Of a stretch of DNA of 11,845 bases, positions 1 to 6,843 are shown piece after piece. Position 1 is the stretch's first letter. Each line of letters begins with the position of its first letter. The notes below the pieces were generated by a model. The model saw only the letters and a program-made list of their open reading frames with translations, searched no databases and was not told where the DNA came from. The position numbers and the translations under genes are program-made. The stretch is from JALYUA01 sp038203955. GTDB lineage: Bacteria > Acidobacteriota > Thermoanaerobaculia > UBA5066 > Gp7-AA6. The stretch covers positions 1 through 11,845 of the forward strand of contig JBBRDK010000106.1 of the NCBI GenBank assembly GCA_038203955.1, in the 5' to 3' direction.

Positions 1-61
1 GGCCAAAAAGCGCCGACGCAAGAGCGAACGTCACCGCAAAGGAAATCGGGCTTCTTCGCAC
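1..61 (-). CDS. Possible start of a secreted protein, cut by the left edge
   Basis: Only the first 20 codons lie in the window, reading leftward from a GTG at 61-59. They translate to MRRSPISFAVTFALASALFG, which looks like the n-region (two arginines) and hydrophobic core of a Sec signal peptide. A purine-rich GGGAGAG stands about 9 bases upstream of the GTG and could be its ribosome binding site. The frame is open to the window edge. A divergent gene here would explain the gap of almost 340 bases before the next start on the plus strand. The product cannot be named from 20 residues, and a chance open frame in GC-rich DNA remains possible. Confidence 0.35.
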   Translation of the reverse strand, partial: MRRSPISFAVTFALASALFG

Positions 62-161
62 GCGCGGATTCTCTCCCGGGTCGCCGACGGCCTCGGTCTC
101 CGCGGCCTCTTTCGCGTGCGCCCGGGGCGTCCCGGTCAAAAAAAGATGCGCGATTTCGCGG

Positions 162-190
162 TTGACAGCGTTGGTCCGCCGCCATACCCT
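162..190 (+). promoter_or_regulatory. Sigma70-like promoter for the propeller gene
   Basis: A perfect -35 hexamer TTGACA (162-167) is followed after 17 bases by TACCCT (185-190). TACCCT keeps the three best conserved positions of the -10 box (T1, A2, T6). Transcription would begin near 197, leaving a leader of about 200 bases before the start codon at 399. The perfect -35 and optimal spacing are unusual in such GC-rich DNA. The weak middle of the -10 is the main doubt. Confidence 0.45.
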
Positions 191-200
191 ACCGGCCGGT
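191..200. promoter_or_regulatory. Palindrome ACCGGCCGGT at the predicted transcription start
   Basis: A perfect 10-base palindrome directly abuts the proposed -10 box and covers the expected +1. This is a position where a dimeric repressor could block transcription. A 10-base GC palindrome can occur by chance, and no second copy was found nearby, so its role as an operator is inference. Confidence 0.25.
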
Positions 201-337
201 GCTTCTCCTGAAGACCTATCGCCTCACAGCCACCGGAACGGGTCGCAATCCATCGGGAGTGCCCGGAACCTACAGCCAGAACCGGACCCGGAAGAAAGTC
301 TGAAAGCGCGAGGACGCCCGAGAGGCGAGTTGAGAAC

Positions 338-354
338 CGCTCCGATCCGGAGCG
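338..354 (+). promoter_or_regulatory. Leader hairpin upstream of the propeller gene
   Basis: CGCTCCG, a 3-base loop ATC, and CGGAGCG form a perfect 7-bp GC-rich stem in the untranslated leader, ending 44 bases before the start codon. Just downstream, CTTCCTCC (360-367) can pair, with one bulged base, with GGAGAAG (388-394) in the ribosome binding region. A structured leader that affects translation is therefore possible. No known riboswitch class is recognised. Confidence 0.3.
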
Positions 355-398
355 ATGGACTTCCTCCCGGGCTGAGGTGGTAAAGAAGGAGAAGAGAT

Positions 399-1484
399 AT
401 GCGTGAGTTGTCTGCCCCGGCCGCATTCCAAGGCAAGAAGACTCGGTTCTCCCGCGCGCTCCTGCTGGGAATAGCGCTTGCGGCCCTCTTCGTCGTTCCA
501 GCGCGCGCCGGCACGCCCTACGTCGTGGGCCACGTCTTCGCGGGCGTCGGCAACGGGCAAGTCAAGGAATTCACGCCCACCGGGACGCTCGTGCAGACAC
601 TCAACGACACGACGGGAAGTACCTTCATCACCGGGATGTGCTTCGATCCGGCCGGCAATCTCTACGTGACCAATTTCGTCGGCACCACGGTCAGCAAGTT
701 CGACAACTCGGGAAATCTCGTCAACGCCAACTTCCTGACGGGCTTGAGCTCCCCGGAGTCCTGCGTTGTGGATTCCGCCGGAAACTTCTACGTCGGCGGC
801 CCGGGACAACCCATCCGTAAGTTCGCGCCATCCGGGGGCGCGGCGATTGCGACCTTCAACGTCACCGCCGGTTCCGACTGGATCGATCTCGCGGCCGATC
901 AGTGCACGATGCTCTACGACAACGAGGGAGCCAACATCTCCCGGTTCAACGTGTGCACCAACACGCAATTGACGACCTTCGCGTCGAACCTCCCGGGGCC
1001 ACATTACGCCTTGCGCATACTCCCGGGCGGCGGAGTCATCGTCGCAGCCGGGTCGCAGGTGCAGCTGCTCGACCCGTCGGGCGTGATCACTTCGACCTAC
1101 ACCGGCGACAGCCTCTTCTTCGCCTTGAACCGGGATCCCGACGGGGTCACGTTTTGGTCGGGCGGACTCAACAGCGGCAATATTTACCGGTTCAATTTCG
1201 CCCCGGTCGGTCCGCCGATCACCACGTTCTCTGCGGGGCCCCTTACTTCCCTGGCCGGCCTGGCTGTGTTCGGAGAGCTGGTCATCTCCCAGCCCACCCC
1301 CACGCCCACGGGGACGGTGCTTCCGACCGCGACGCCCACGCCCCAGGGGACGGTGCTTCCGACCGCGACGCCCACGCCCATAGGCGGCGTTGGGGCCGTG
1401 GTTCCGACGCTCTCTTATCCCATGCTCGGAGCGCTTTGCCTGGCGCTCATGGCGGCCGCTCTTCTCCTGCTTATGCGCCGTTAA
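399..1484 (+). CDS. Secreted NHL-like beta-propeller protein with VPTL-type C-terminal sorting signal
   Basis: The 361-residue product has a Sec signal peptide: basic start, hydrophobic core at about 20-33, and cleavage likely after PARA (residue 37). Residues 40 to about 300 hold degenerate repeats of about 40 residues, such as DPAGNLYVTNF..VSKFDNSGN and DSAGNFYVGG..IRKFAPSG. This is the pattern of NHL/SMP-30-like propeller blades, which act in binding rather than having one fixed activity. A Pro/Thr linker with an exact 12-residue duplication follows. The C-terminus has a VPTLS motif (335-339), one hydrophobic helix, and final MRR. This motif-helix-basic layout matches IPTL-CTERM-type sorting tails, so the protein is probably processed and surface-attached. 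The ATG at 399 has AAGGAGAAG as ribosome binding site. It seems monocistronic and converges on the export operon. The ligand is unknown. Confidence 0.85.
   Translation: MRELSAPAAFQGKKTRFSRALLLGIALAALFVVPARAGTPYVVGHVFAGVGNGQVKEFTPTGTLVQTLNDTTGSTFITGMCFDPAGNLYVTNFVGTTVSKFDNSGNLVNANFLTGLSSPESCVVDSAGNFYVGGPGQPIRKFAPSGGAAIATFNVTAGSDWIDLAADQCTMLYDNEGANISRFNVCTNTQLTTFASNLPGPHYALRILPGGGVIVAAGSQVQLLDPSGVITSTYTGDSLFFALNRDPDGVTFWSGGLNSGNIYRFNFAPVGPPITTFSAGPLTSLAGLAVFGELVISQPTPTPTGTVLPTATPTPQGTVLPTATPTPIGGVGAVVPTLSYPMLGALCLALMAAALLLLMRR
1310..1379 (+). repeat. Tandem 36-base repeat coding a Pro/Thr linker
   Basis: Two identical 34-base blocks (1310-1343 and 1346-1379) recur with a period of 36 bases. 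Each encodes GTVLPTATPTP plus one variable residue, a 12-residue unit, after an already Pro/Thr-rich PTPTPT stretch. The repeat keeps frame, so slippage would lengthen or shorten the spacer between propeller and membrane tail without breaking the gene. The exact identity suggests a recent duplication. Confidence 0.85.
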
Positions 1485-1485
1485 T

Positions 1486-1534
1486 CGCCGGAAGGCCGGC
1501 GCCCGCGGCAAGGGCAGCGAGGTGCCGCTGCGGG
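1486..1534. terminator. Possible GC-rich terminator hairpins between convergent genes
   Basis: Directly after the propeller stop codon, CGCCGG-AAGG-CCGGCG (1486-1501) forms a 6-bp stem with a 4-base loop. A second perfect stem, GCAGCG/CGCTGC (1514-1531), follows. Neither is followed by a T-tract on either strand, so they are not canonical intrinsic terminators. Their place between two convergent stop codons is suggestive. The rest of 1485-1596 shows no gene. Confidence 0.3.
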
Positions 1535-1596
1535 TAAGGCCCGCGAGAAAGGGGAAGAAGTCGAGGGTCGGGACGCCGCGCGGCCGCCCGCTCTTG

Positions 1597-2307
1597 CTAC
1601 GCGACCTCCGCCGGAGAGACGTCCCGGATGACCCTTCCGTCGCGGACCTCGACGATGCGCCCCGCCCGCCGGGCGAGCGTCATGTCGTGCGTAATCACGA
1701 CGAGCGTCCGCCCCTGCTTCCAAAGGTCGGTGAAGAGCTGCATGATGTCGCCGCCGGCGCTCGTGTCGAGATTTCCCGTCGGCTCGTCCGCGAGGACGAC
1801 GTCCGGCTGCATCGCGAGCGCGCGCGCGATCGCGACCCGCTGCATCTGTCCGCCGGAGAGTTCCGTCGGCTTGTGCTCCATCCGGTCCCCGAGCCCGACG
1901 CGATCCAGAAGCTCGGTCACGCGCTGTCTCCTCTCCCGCAAGCCGACGCCGCCGAAGACGAGCGGCATCTCGACATTCTCGAACGCGGAGATCTGAGGCA
2001 GGAGGTTGAAGCCCTGGAAGACGAATCCGACGCGGCGGTTGCGTACGTCGGCGAGCGCGTCGCGATCCAGCCGCGCCACGTCTTCGCCGCCGAGGCGATA
2101 GCTGCCGTCGGTCGGAGTGTCGAGGCAACCGATCAGGTTCATGAGCGTCGACTTGCCGGATCCGGAAGGCCCCACGATCGCGACGAACTCGCCCGCCTGG
2201 ACGGAGAGATTGATCCCCTTCAGGGCCTCGACCTTGATCTTGCCGGTGTCGTAGATCTTCCGGATCTCCTGCATGTCGATGATCCGGTCGCCATTTCGGT
2301 CGCCCAT
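1597..2307 (-). CDS. ABC transporter ATP-binding protein, MacB/LolD type
   Basis: The 236-residue nucleotide-binding subunit energises the two permeases encoded just upstream. It has a complete motif set: Walker A GPSGSGKST (46-54), Q-loop glutamine 98 in FVFQGFNLLP, signature LSGGQMQRVAIARAL (150-164), Walker B VVLADEP (170-176), D-loop GNLD, and switch histidine 207 in VVITHD. The signature and ADEPTGNLD are typical of the MacB/LolD/FtsE subfamily, which works with FtsX-like permeases to move substrates across or out of the envelope rather than importing them. The start ATG at 2307 has GGAG five bases upstream and lies 20 bases after the preceding permease stop. A second in-frame ATG at residue 12 is possible. 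Unlike E. coli MacB, the ATPase is not fused to a permease. Substrate unknown. Confidence 0.93.
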   Translation of the reverse strand: MGDRNGDRIIDMQEIRKIYDTGKIKVEALKGINLSVQAGEFVAIVGPSGSGKSTLMNLIGCLDTPTDGSYRLGGEDVARLDRDALADVRNRRVGFVFQGFNLLPQISAFENVEMPLVFGGVGLRERRQRVTELLDRVGLGDRMEHKPTELSGGQMQRVAIARALAMQPDVVLADEPTGNLDTSAGGDIMQLFTDLWKQGRTLVVITHDMTLARRAGRIVEVRDGRVIRDVSPAEVA

Positions 2308-2327
2308 GGCTTCTCCACCGCGCCGGC

Positions 2328-3584
2328 TCATTCGTACCTCAGGGTCGCGGCGGGGTCGATCGCGGCGGCGCGCCGCGCGGGGAAGTAGCCCGCGAGCAGT
2401 CCCGCGGTTCCGAGAATGGCGACGGTGGCCGCGCCGATCGGCCAGGACAGCGTCGGTTTTCCGAGAAATTCCAGCACCTTCATGTCCTCCTGCGGAAGGA
2501 GGCCGAGGACCGTGACGATCAGAATCGCGATGACCGAGCCGGCCAGGCCGCCGAGAAGCGTGTAGACGATCCCCTCCAGGATGAAGGGCCCGGTGATCCA
2601 TCCTCGCCGCGCGCCCAGAGCCATCTTCACGCCGATCTCCCGGGTGCGCTCCTTGACGACCGCGTACATGATGTTCGCGACACCGACGCATCCGATGACG
2701 AGGGTGAGCGCGCCGATGATCCCGAAGAACATCTCCATGCCGAGAAAGATCTTCGCCGAGATCCGCTGACCCTTCACCGTATTCCACGTCCCGAAGACGC
2801 GTTCGTCTTTCGCGTCGAACGAGTAGCGCCCGGCGAAGAACGTCTTCATCCGCTCGAGCGCGGATTCCATTTCGTCCTCGGTCTCCGTGTGGAGGACGAC
2901 AACGTTCAGCTTGTCGCGCCCGAAGAGCGCCCGGAAGGTCGTGATGGGGATCACCGCGTGGTCCTTGTCCTGGCCGCCGTACGCGCTCGTCTGCGTCTTG
3001 CGCTGCATGACACCGATCACGGTGAAAGGGGAGCTGTTCACGAGCACCGTTTTCCCGACGGGATTTTCCTTTCCGAAGAGGTCCTCGGCGAGCTCGTTGC
3101 CGAGAAAGACCACGCGCCGCTTCTGCTCCTCGTCCTGAGGCCCCAGGAACCGGCCGCCCGGCATCGCGTAGTGCCGTCGGGGATCTCCGTACACCCAGTT
3201 GGGTCCGATCACGCGCGAGTTCACGGTCTTGCGCGCGTACTGCATGAGTGTGCGGCTGCTGGTCATCTCGCCCCACACCTGAACGTCCGGCATCCGCTGC
3301 TGCAGCAGCGGGATGTCGTCGATCCGCGGCTTGATGGCGCGCCCTTCGGGCAGACCCTTCCAGACCTTCGAGGTCTCGCCCGGCCAGTTGATCGCGAGGT
3401 TCGTTCCCATCGCCTGCTCGTTGCGCGCGAATTGGCGCTTCAACCCTTCGCCGAAGGCGAGCAACAGCAGGATCGTGACCGTGCCCCACGCGATCGAGGC
3501 GATCGTCAGGAATGCGCGCTTCTTCTGGAGCCGCGCGGACCCCAGGAAGAGGTGAAGGACGATCGAGAGGTCGCGGCGGCTCAT
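2328..3584 (-). CDS. MacB-like ABC permease, second subunit
   Basis: The 418-residue inner-membrane permease has the four-helix MacB/FtsX layout. TM1 is at about 24-45, a large periplasmic core domain (MacB_PCD type) spans about 46-280, and three C-terminal helices lie at about 286-308, 332-362 and 381-401. The cytoplasmic coupling segment KERTREIGVKMALGAR (about 311-326) is the FtsX-family hallmark that contacts the ATPase. The ending ARRAAAIDPAATLRYE is also characteristic. Its start lies 10 bases after the stop of permease 1, and GTGAGG overlapping that stop may serve as ribosome binding site. It is related to permease 1 but clearly different, so the two probably pair as a heterodimer. Substrate cannot be inferred. 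Confidence 0.92.
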   Translation of the reverse strand: MSRRDLSIVLHLFLGSARLQKKRAFLTIASIAWGTVTILLLLAFGEGLKRQFARNEQAMGTNLAINWPGETSKVWKGLPEGRAIKPRIDDIPLLQQRMPDVQVWGEMTSSRTLMQYARKTVNSRVIGPNWVYGDPRRHYAMPGGRFLGPQDEEQKRRVVFLGNELAEDLFGKENPVGKTVLVNSSPFTVIGVMQRKTQTSAYGGQDKDHAVIPITTFRALFGRDKLNVVVLHTETEDEMESALERMKTFFAGRYSFDAKDERVFGTWNTVKGQRISAKIFLGMEMFFGIIGALTLVIGCVGVANIMYAVVKERTREIGVKMALGARRGWITGPFILEGIVYTLLGGLAGSVIAILIVTVLGLLPQEDMKVLEFLGKPTLSWPIGAATVAILGTAGLLAGYFPARRAAAIDPAATLRYE

Positions 3585-3594
3585 CGCGGCGGCC

Positions 3595-4818
3595 TCACAG
3601 CTTCATCGCCACGACGGGATCGAGGCGCGACGCTTCCCTGGCCGGGAAGTAACCCGCGAGCAGGCCGGTCGCGCCAAGAACGAGCGCCGTCAGGGCGGCG
3701 ACCGACAGCGAGATCTCCGGATCCCCGACGAACTCGGTCGCGCCGAGCTTCGGAACCGCGAAGCAGATGGCGAACGAGATGGCGAAGCCGATGGCGCCGC
3801 CGAGCGCGGTAATGAGAATCGTCTCGAGCAGAAATTGCCGCATGATCCATTTCTGCCGGGCGCCCAGCGCCATCTTGATTCCGATCTCTTTCGTTCTCTC
3901 CTCGACCACGACGTTCATGATGTTGGAAACGCCGATGCCTCCGACGATGAGCGTGAAACAACCGACGATGCCGAGAAAGAGCCGGAACGACAGGAAGAAG
4001 ACGTCCAGGAACTTGAACTGCTCGGCCGTGTCCCAGACGGACAGCGCTTCCTTGTCCTTCGGGTCGAACCGGAGTGCGCGGGCGAGCGACGCCCGCACCG
4101 CCGCGGTGACCGACTCCGACTCGGACGGCGAAGCCGGCTGGTAAATGAAATTGTTCACGTACTTGGCGCCGGTGAGCGCCCGGAACGTCGTGCCCGGCAT
4201 GTAGGCGCGCCCCTCGTCGCGGCTGTTGTAGCTCGAGTTCTGGACCTTCTCCTGGAGCACCCCGACGATGAGGAACGGCGAGCCCCCGAAGATGACGGTC
4301 TTTCCGACGGCGGGAGACTTTCCGAAGATGTCCTTCGCGATCTTGTCGCCGAGAAAGAGCGCGCGGCGGTTCTCGCGGACGTCGATCGGATTGAGGAACC
4401 GTCCGCCCGCCTGCGGTATCAGGTTGCGCATGGCGCCGAAGGAGGAGTCGACGCCGGAGACGTCCACGGCGACGGTTTTCATTCCGTAGTGCAGCTTGAG
4501 CGTTTCGTTGTATTCGCTCGAGATCGCGACGATCCCGGGCGTCTGGCGGCGGACCGCTTCGATGTGCTCCTCGCGGACCCGGATGCGCCGGCCGCGGCCC
4601 AGGCCCTCGAACGGAATCGACGTCAGCGCCGGCCACGCGATCGCGATGCGGTCGCCGAGTCCGGCCGAGTTCTTGATCATCTGCTTGTGGAGGCCTCGCC
4701 CGAACGCGAGGAGAAGAGTCACGGCCACCGTGCCCCAGACGATCCCGAAGACCGTCAGAAACGTCCGCAGCTTCTGACTGCGAACGTCCCGGATCAGCTG
4801 GCGGAGGGTGTCGCTCAT
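3595..4818 (-). CDS. MacB-like ABC permease, first subunit
   Basis: The 407-residue permease has the same architecture as its downstream partner: TM1 about 19-39, a periplasmic core domain about 40-270 with GDKIAKDIFGKSPAVGKTV typical of MacB_PCD, then helices about 276-300, 331-357 and 370-391. The coupling motif EERTKEIGIKMALGAR lies around 306-321 and the FtsX-like ending is PAREASRLDPVVAMKL. In this family the mechanism is mechanotransmission: ATP hydrolysis moves the periplasmic domain and adaptor to push substrate outward. The ATG at 4818 has only a weak GAGAA upstream, and the preceding gap carries the heptamer arrays. It is followed 10 bases later by permease 2. Exported compounds in this family range from peptides and macrolides to lipoproteins. 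Confidence 0.92.
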   Translation of the reverse strand: MSDTLRQLIRDVRSQKLRTFLTVFGIVWGTVAVTLLLAFGRGLHKQMIKNSAGLGDRIAIAWPALTSIPFEGLGRGRRIRVREEHIEAVRRQTPGIVAISSEYNETLKLHYGMKTVAVDVSGVDSSFGAMRNLIPQAGGRFLNPIDVRENRRALFLGDKIAKDIFGKSPAVGKTVIFGGSPFLIVGVLQEKVQNSSYNSRDEGRAYMPGTTFRALTGAKYVNNFIYQPASPSESESVTAAVRASLARALRFDPKDKEALSVWDTAEQFKFLDVFFLSFRLFLGIVGCFTLIVGGIGVSNIMNVVVEERTKEIGIKMALGARQKWIMRQFLLETILITALGGAIGFAISFAICFAVPKLGATEFVGDPEISLSVAALTALVLGATGLLAGYFPAREASRLDPVVAMKL

Positions 4819-4826
4819 GGGAGTTC

Positions 4827-4925
4827 TCAGTCGTCAGTTTTCAGTTCTGAGTCCCGACTCCGGCGGTATCACGTCGTCCTCTGATAACTGATAACTGATA
4901 ACTGATAACTGATAACTGATAACTG
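4827..4925. repeat. Two heptamer arrays in opposite orientation inside the export operon
   Basis: Between the adaptor stop and the permease 1 start lie two 7-base-periodic arrays. The right one is six exact copies of CTGATAA plus a partial copy (4881-4925). The left one is degenerate: TCAGTCG, TCAGTTT, TCAGTTC, TGAGTCC, with TCAG recurring at 4827, 4834 and 4841. Read on the minus strand, the right array is TCAGTTA repeated, so the arrays are inverted relative to each other and could fold into an imperfect hairpin around a spacer of about 25-30 bases. Both are less GC-rich than their surroundings. The function is unknown. It sits in the mRNA between two operon genes. Confidence 0.9.
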
Positions 4926-4927
4926 GC

Positions 4928-6034
4928 TCAGCTGATCTTCTTCGGCGGCCGCTCGACCACCTTCGAGCCCTTCTGGAGGCCGGAGGCGACCTCGACGTTC
5001 ATTCCGTCCGAGATCCCGAGCTTCACTTCCGTTTTCTTCGGGTCCGCCTTCGGATCGCCGCCCGGCAGCTCGACGAACGCCTTCTTGCCGCCGTCTTCGA
5101 AGATCACAACGCGCTCCGGCAGGACCAGGACGTCCTTCTTCTCGCGGATGATGAGGTCCGCGTTGGCGGAGTAGCCGGCGCGGAGAACGATCTTCGTCGA
5201 CGGATCGAGCTCGATTTCGACGTCGAACAGGGTCGCGCCTTCCTTCTGCTGGGCCTGGGGGGCGATTCGGGCGACCCGGCCCGTCACGACGTCGGTCGGG
5301 AGCGCTCCCACCTTGATCCGCGCCGGCAGCCCGACCTTGAGCTTGCCGACGTCGATCTCATCGACCGTCCCCTTGAAGATGAGGTCTCTCATGTCCGCGA
5401 TCGTCGCGAGCTCGGTCCCGGGCTGATAGGTCGTCAGCGGGGTGATCGGGTCTCCGGGATTGACGACGCGCGTCAGGATCGTGCCCGCCGCGGGCGCGCG
5501 GATGATGGATTCGATCGTCACCTTCTCCGTCGAGACCCGGCCTTTTCGGGTCAGGTCGCGGCCCTGCTCGGCGCGCGCGACCGCGATCTTGGCGAGCTCG
5601 AACGCCTCGCGCTTCGAGTCCATGTCGGACTTCGGCAGCACGCCCGACTTCGAAAGCTCGATGGCCCGCTCGTAGTCCGCCCTCGCCCTGGCGTAAGACG
5701 CGTTGGCGGAGTCGACCGTCCGGTCGACGTCAGTGAGCTCCTGGGGCGTGGGGTCCGGGCCGATCTCGAAGAGCGGATCGCCGGCCTTCACCGAATCCCC
5801 GACGTTGACCATGCACCGTTTCACGATCCCGGAGATCTTCGACTTGACCTGGAACTTCTGCCGCGGCTGAATCTGGCCGACGGCGATCGCCTTTTCCGTG
5901 ATCGATCCCTTTTCGACGGCGACCAGCTTGTTCCCCTGCTGGTCCCCCTTGCTCGACCGCGCCCACGCGTACAGACCGCCGGCGACGGCGACGAGGATCA
6001 CCAGCCAGAGCAGCGTTTTGAAGAGTTTCCGCAT
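4928..6034 (-). CDS. Periplasmic adaptor (membrane fusion) protein, MacA/HlyD type
   Basis: The 368-residue adaptor links the inner-membrane ABC permeases to an outer-membrane channel. It has an N-terminal membrane anchor (about 7-25) and a split lipoyl-like domain: first half about 53-91 with GDSVKAGDPLFEI, second half about 178-200 with IRAPAAGTI. A charged helical hairpin lies between them (about 97-175), followed by a beta-barrel region (about 205-290) and a membrane-proximal end. This order is the RND/MacA adaptor family pattern and the length is normal. It is the first gene of the operon adaptor, permease, permease, ATPase. The ATG at 6034 has a GGGGGT upstream. No TolC-like gene is near, so a channel encoded elsewhere is likely used. 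Confidence 0.92.
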   Translation of the reverse strand: MRKLFKTLLWLVILVAVAGGLYAWARSSKGDQQGNKLVAVEKGSITEKAIAVGQIQPRQKFQVKSKISGIVKRCMVNVGDSVKAGDPLFEIGPDPTPQELTDVDRTVDSANASYARARADYERAIELSKSGVLPKSDMDSKREAFELAKIAVARAEQGRDLTRKGRVSTEKVTIESIIRAPAAGTILTRVVNPGDPITPLTTYQPGTELATIADMRDLIFKGTVDEIDVGKLKVGLPARIKVGALPTDVVTGRVARIAPQAQQKEGATLFDVEIELDPSTKIVLRAGYSANADLIIREKKDVLVLPERVVIFEDGGKKAFVELPGGDPKADPKKTEVKLGISDGMNVEVASGLQKGSKVVERPPKKIS

Positions 6035-6192
6035 GCGAAGACCCCCGAACGACGAAGGAACCGCGACCGCCCGGTCTCAACCCTCTTCTACGCGCCTGCC
6101 CGGCGGAAGTTCCTCGGATCTCTTAGACGGCGCGCGGGGGATTTCGTCAGGTTGCCGGCCCCGGCGCGGTAAGCTTTCCCGAGGGGTTTTCC

Positions 6193-6801
6193 ATGTCGAG
6201 CCGTGACTACCGTCTGGTAACGCAGTGGCGTGTCTACGGGACCGCCGAGGAGATCTTCCGCGTGCTGGAGGCGCCGGCCGAGCTTCCCCGCTGGTGGCCG
6301 AGCGTCTACCTCGCGGTGCAGGAGCTCGAACCCGGCGGCTCGGATGGTGTTGGACGCGAAGTCGCTCTGGTGACGCGGGGATGGCTGCCCTATACCCTCG
6401 CGTGGGTACTGCGCGTCGCCCGGGCCGATCCGCCGTTCGAGCTGGAGATCGAGGCCGAAGGGGATCTGGATGGCCGCGGTCTCTGGACCCTGGAGCCCGC
6501 CGGCGCCTGGACGTGGGTCACCTTCGAGTGGAGCGTCACGGCGCGCAAGCCCCTGTTGAGCGCTCTGTCGCCCCTCTTTTCCCCCGTACTGGCGGCCAAC
6601 CACCGCTGGGCGATGGCCAGGGGAGAAGAGAGTATTGCCCTGGAGCTCGCCCGCCGGAGAGCGGCCAATTCGTCCGAGCGCGAGCGGGTGCCCGTTCCGC
6701 CCCGCGCCGCGCGCACAGCGGCGGTCCTTCTCGCGGGAGCGGCCGCCGCCGTGCTCGCGCTCGGTGCGGGCGTCCTCCGCGGACGGCGGCGCCGCGCGTA
6801 G
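6193..6801 (+). CDS. SRPBCC-domain protein with C-terminal membrane anchor
   Basis: The 202-residue protein reads as an SRPBCC (START/polyketide cyclase-like) fold over about 1-155. It opens with a beta-strand and WRVYGTAEEIFRVLEAP, has RWWPSVYL, a strand-rich middle with TWVTFEWSV, and a final helix with NHRWAMARGEESIALEL. Such domains form a hydrophobic pocket for lipids or other small ligands, and sequence alone does not give the ligand. A Pro/Arg linker leads to one hydrophobic helix (about 175-195) and an RGRRRRA tail, so the domain is probably tethered to the inner membrane facing the cytoplasm. The ATG follows GAGGGG with a 6-base spacer. It is divergent from the adaptor gene across 158 bases and lies 42 bases before the MgtC gene. 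Confidence 0.75.
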   Translation: MSSRDYRLVTQWRVYGTAEEIFRVLEAPAELPRWWPSVYLAVQELEPGGSDGVGREVALVTRGWLPYTLAWVLRVARADPPFELEIEAEGDLDGRGLWTLEPAGAWTWVTFEWSVTARKPLLSALSPLFSPVLAANHRWAMARGEESIALELARRRAANSSERERVPVPPRAARTAAVLLAGAAAAVLALGAGVLRGRRRRA

Positions 6802-6843
6802 CGTGAGCAGGATGCGGCAGGCGCGATCCCTTTAGCCGGCTCG

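Noticed and set aside
162..383. Plus-strand open frame in the leader of the propeller gene
   Set aside because: It has no recognisable ribosome binding site, a Pro/Arg/Ser-rich low-complexity product, and it starts at the -35 box of the proposed promoter.
270..1511. Long minus-strand open frame (413 codons) opposite the propeller gene
   Set aside because: Its product is an Arg/Gly/His-rich string without domains, typical of an antisense shadow in GC-rich DNA. The plus strand has a signal peptide, repeats and a sorting tail.
1390..2388. Plus-strand frame of 332 codons opposite the ATPase
   Set aside because: It is an antisense shadow of a fully motif-supported ATPase and has no ribosome binding site or family features.
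2308..3489. N-terminal extension of the ATPase frame across permease 2
   Set aside because: This part reads permease 2 in the wrong frame and has Arg-rich composition. The ATPase begins properly at the ATG at 2307, 20 bases after the permease stop.
4881..4925. CRISPR array interpretation of the CTGATAA repeats
   Set aside because: The units are only seven bases long and directly adjacent, with no unique spacers and no cas genes nearby.
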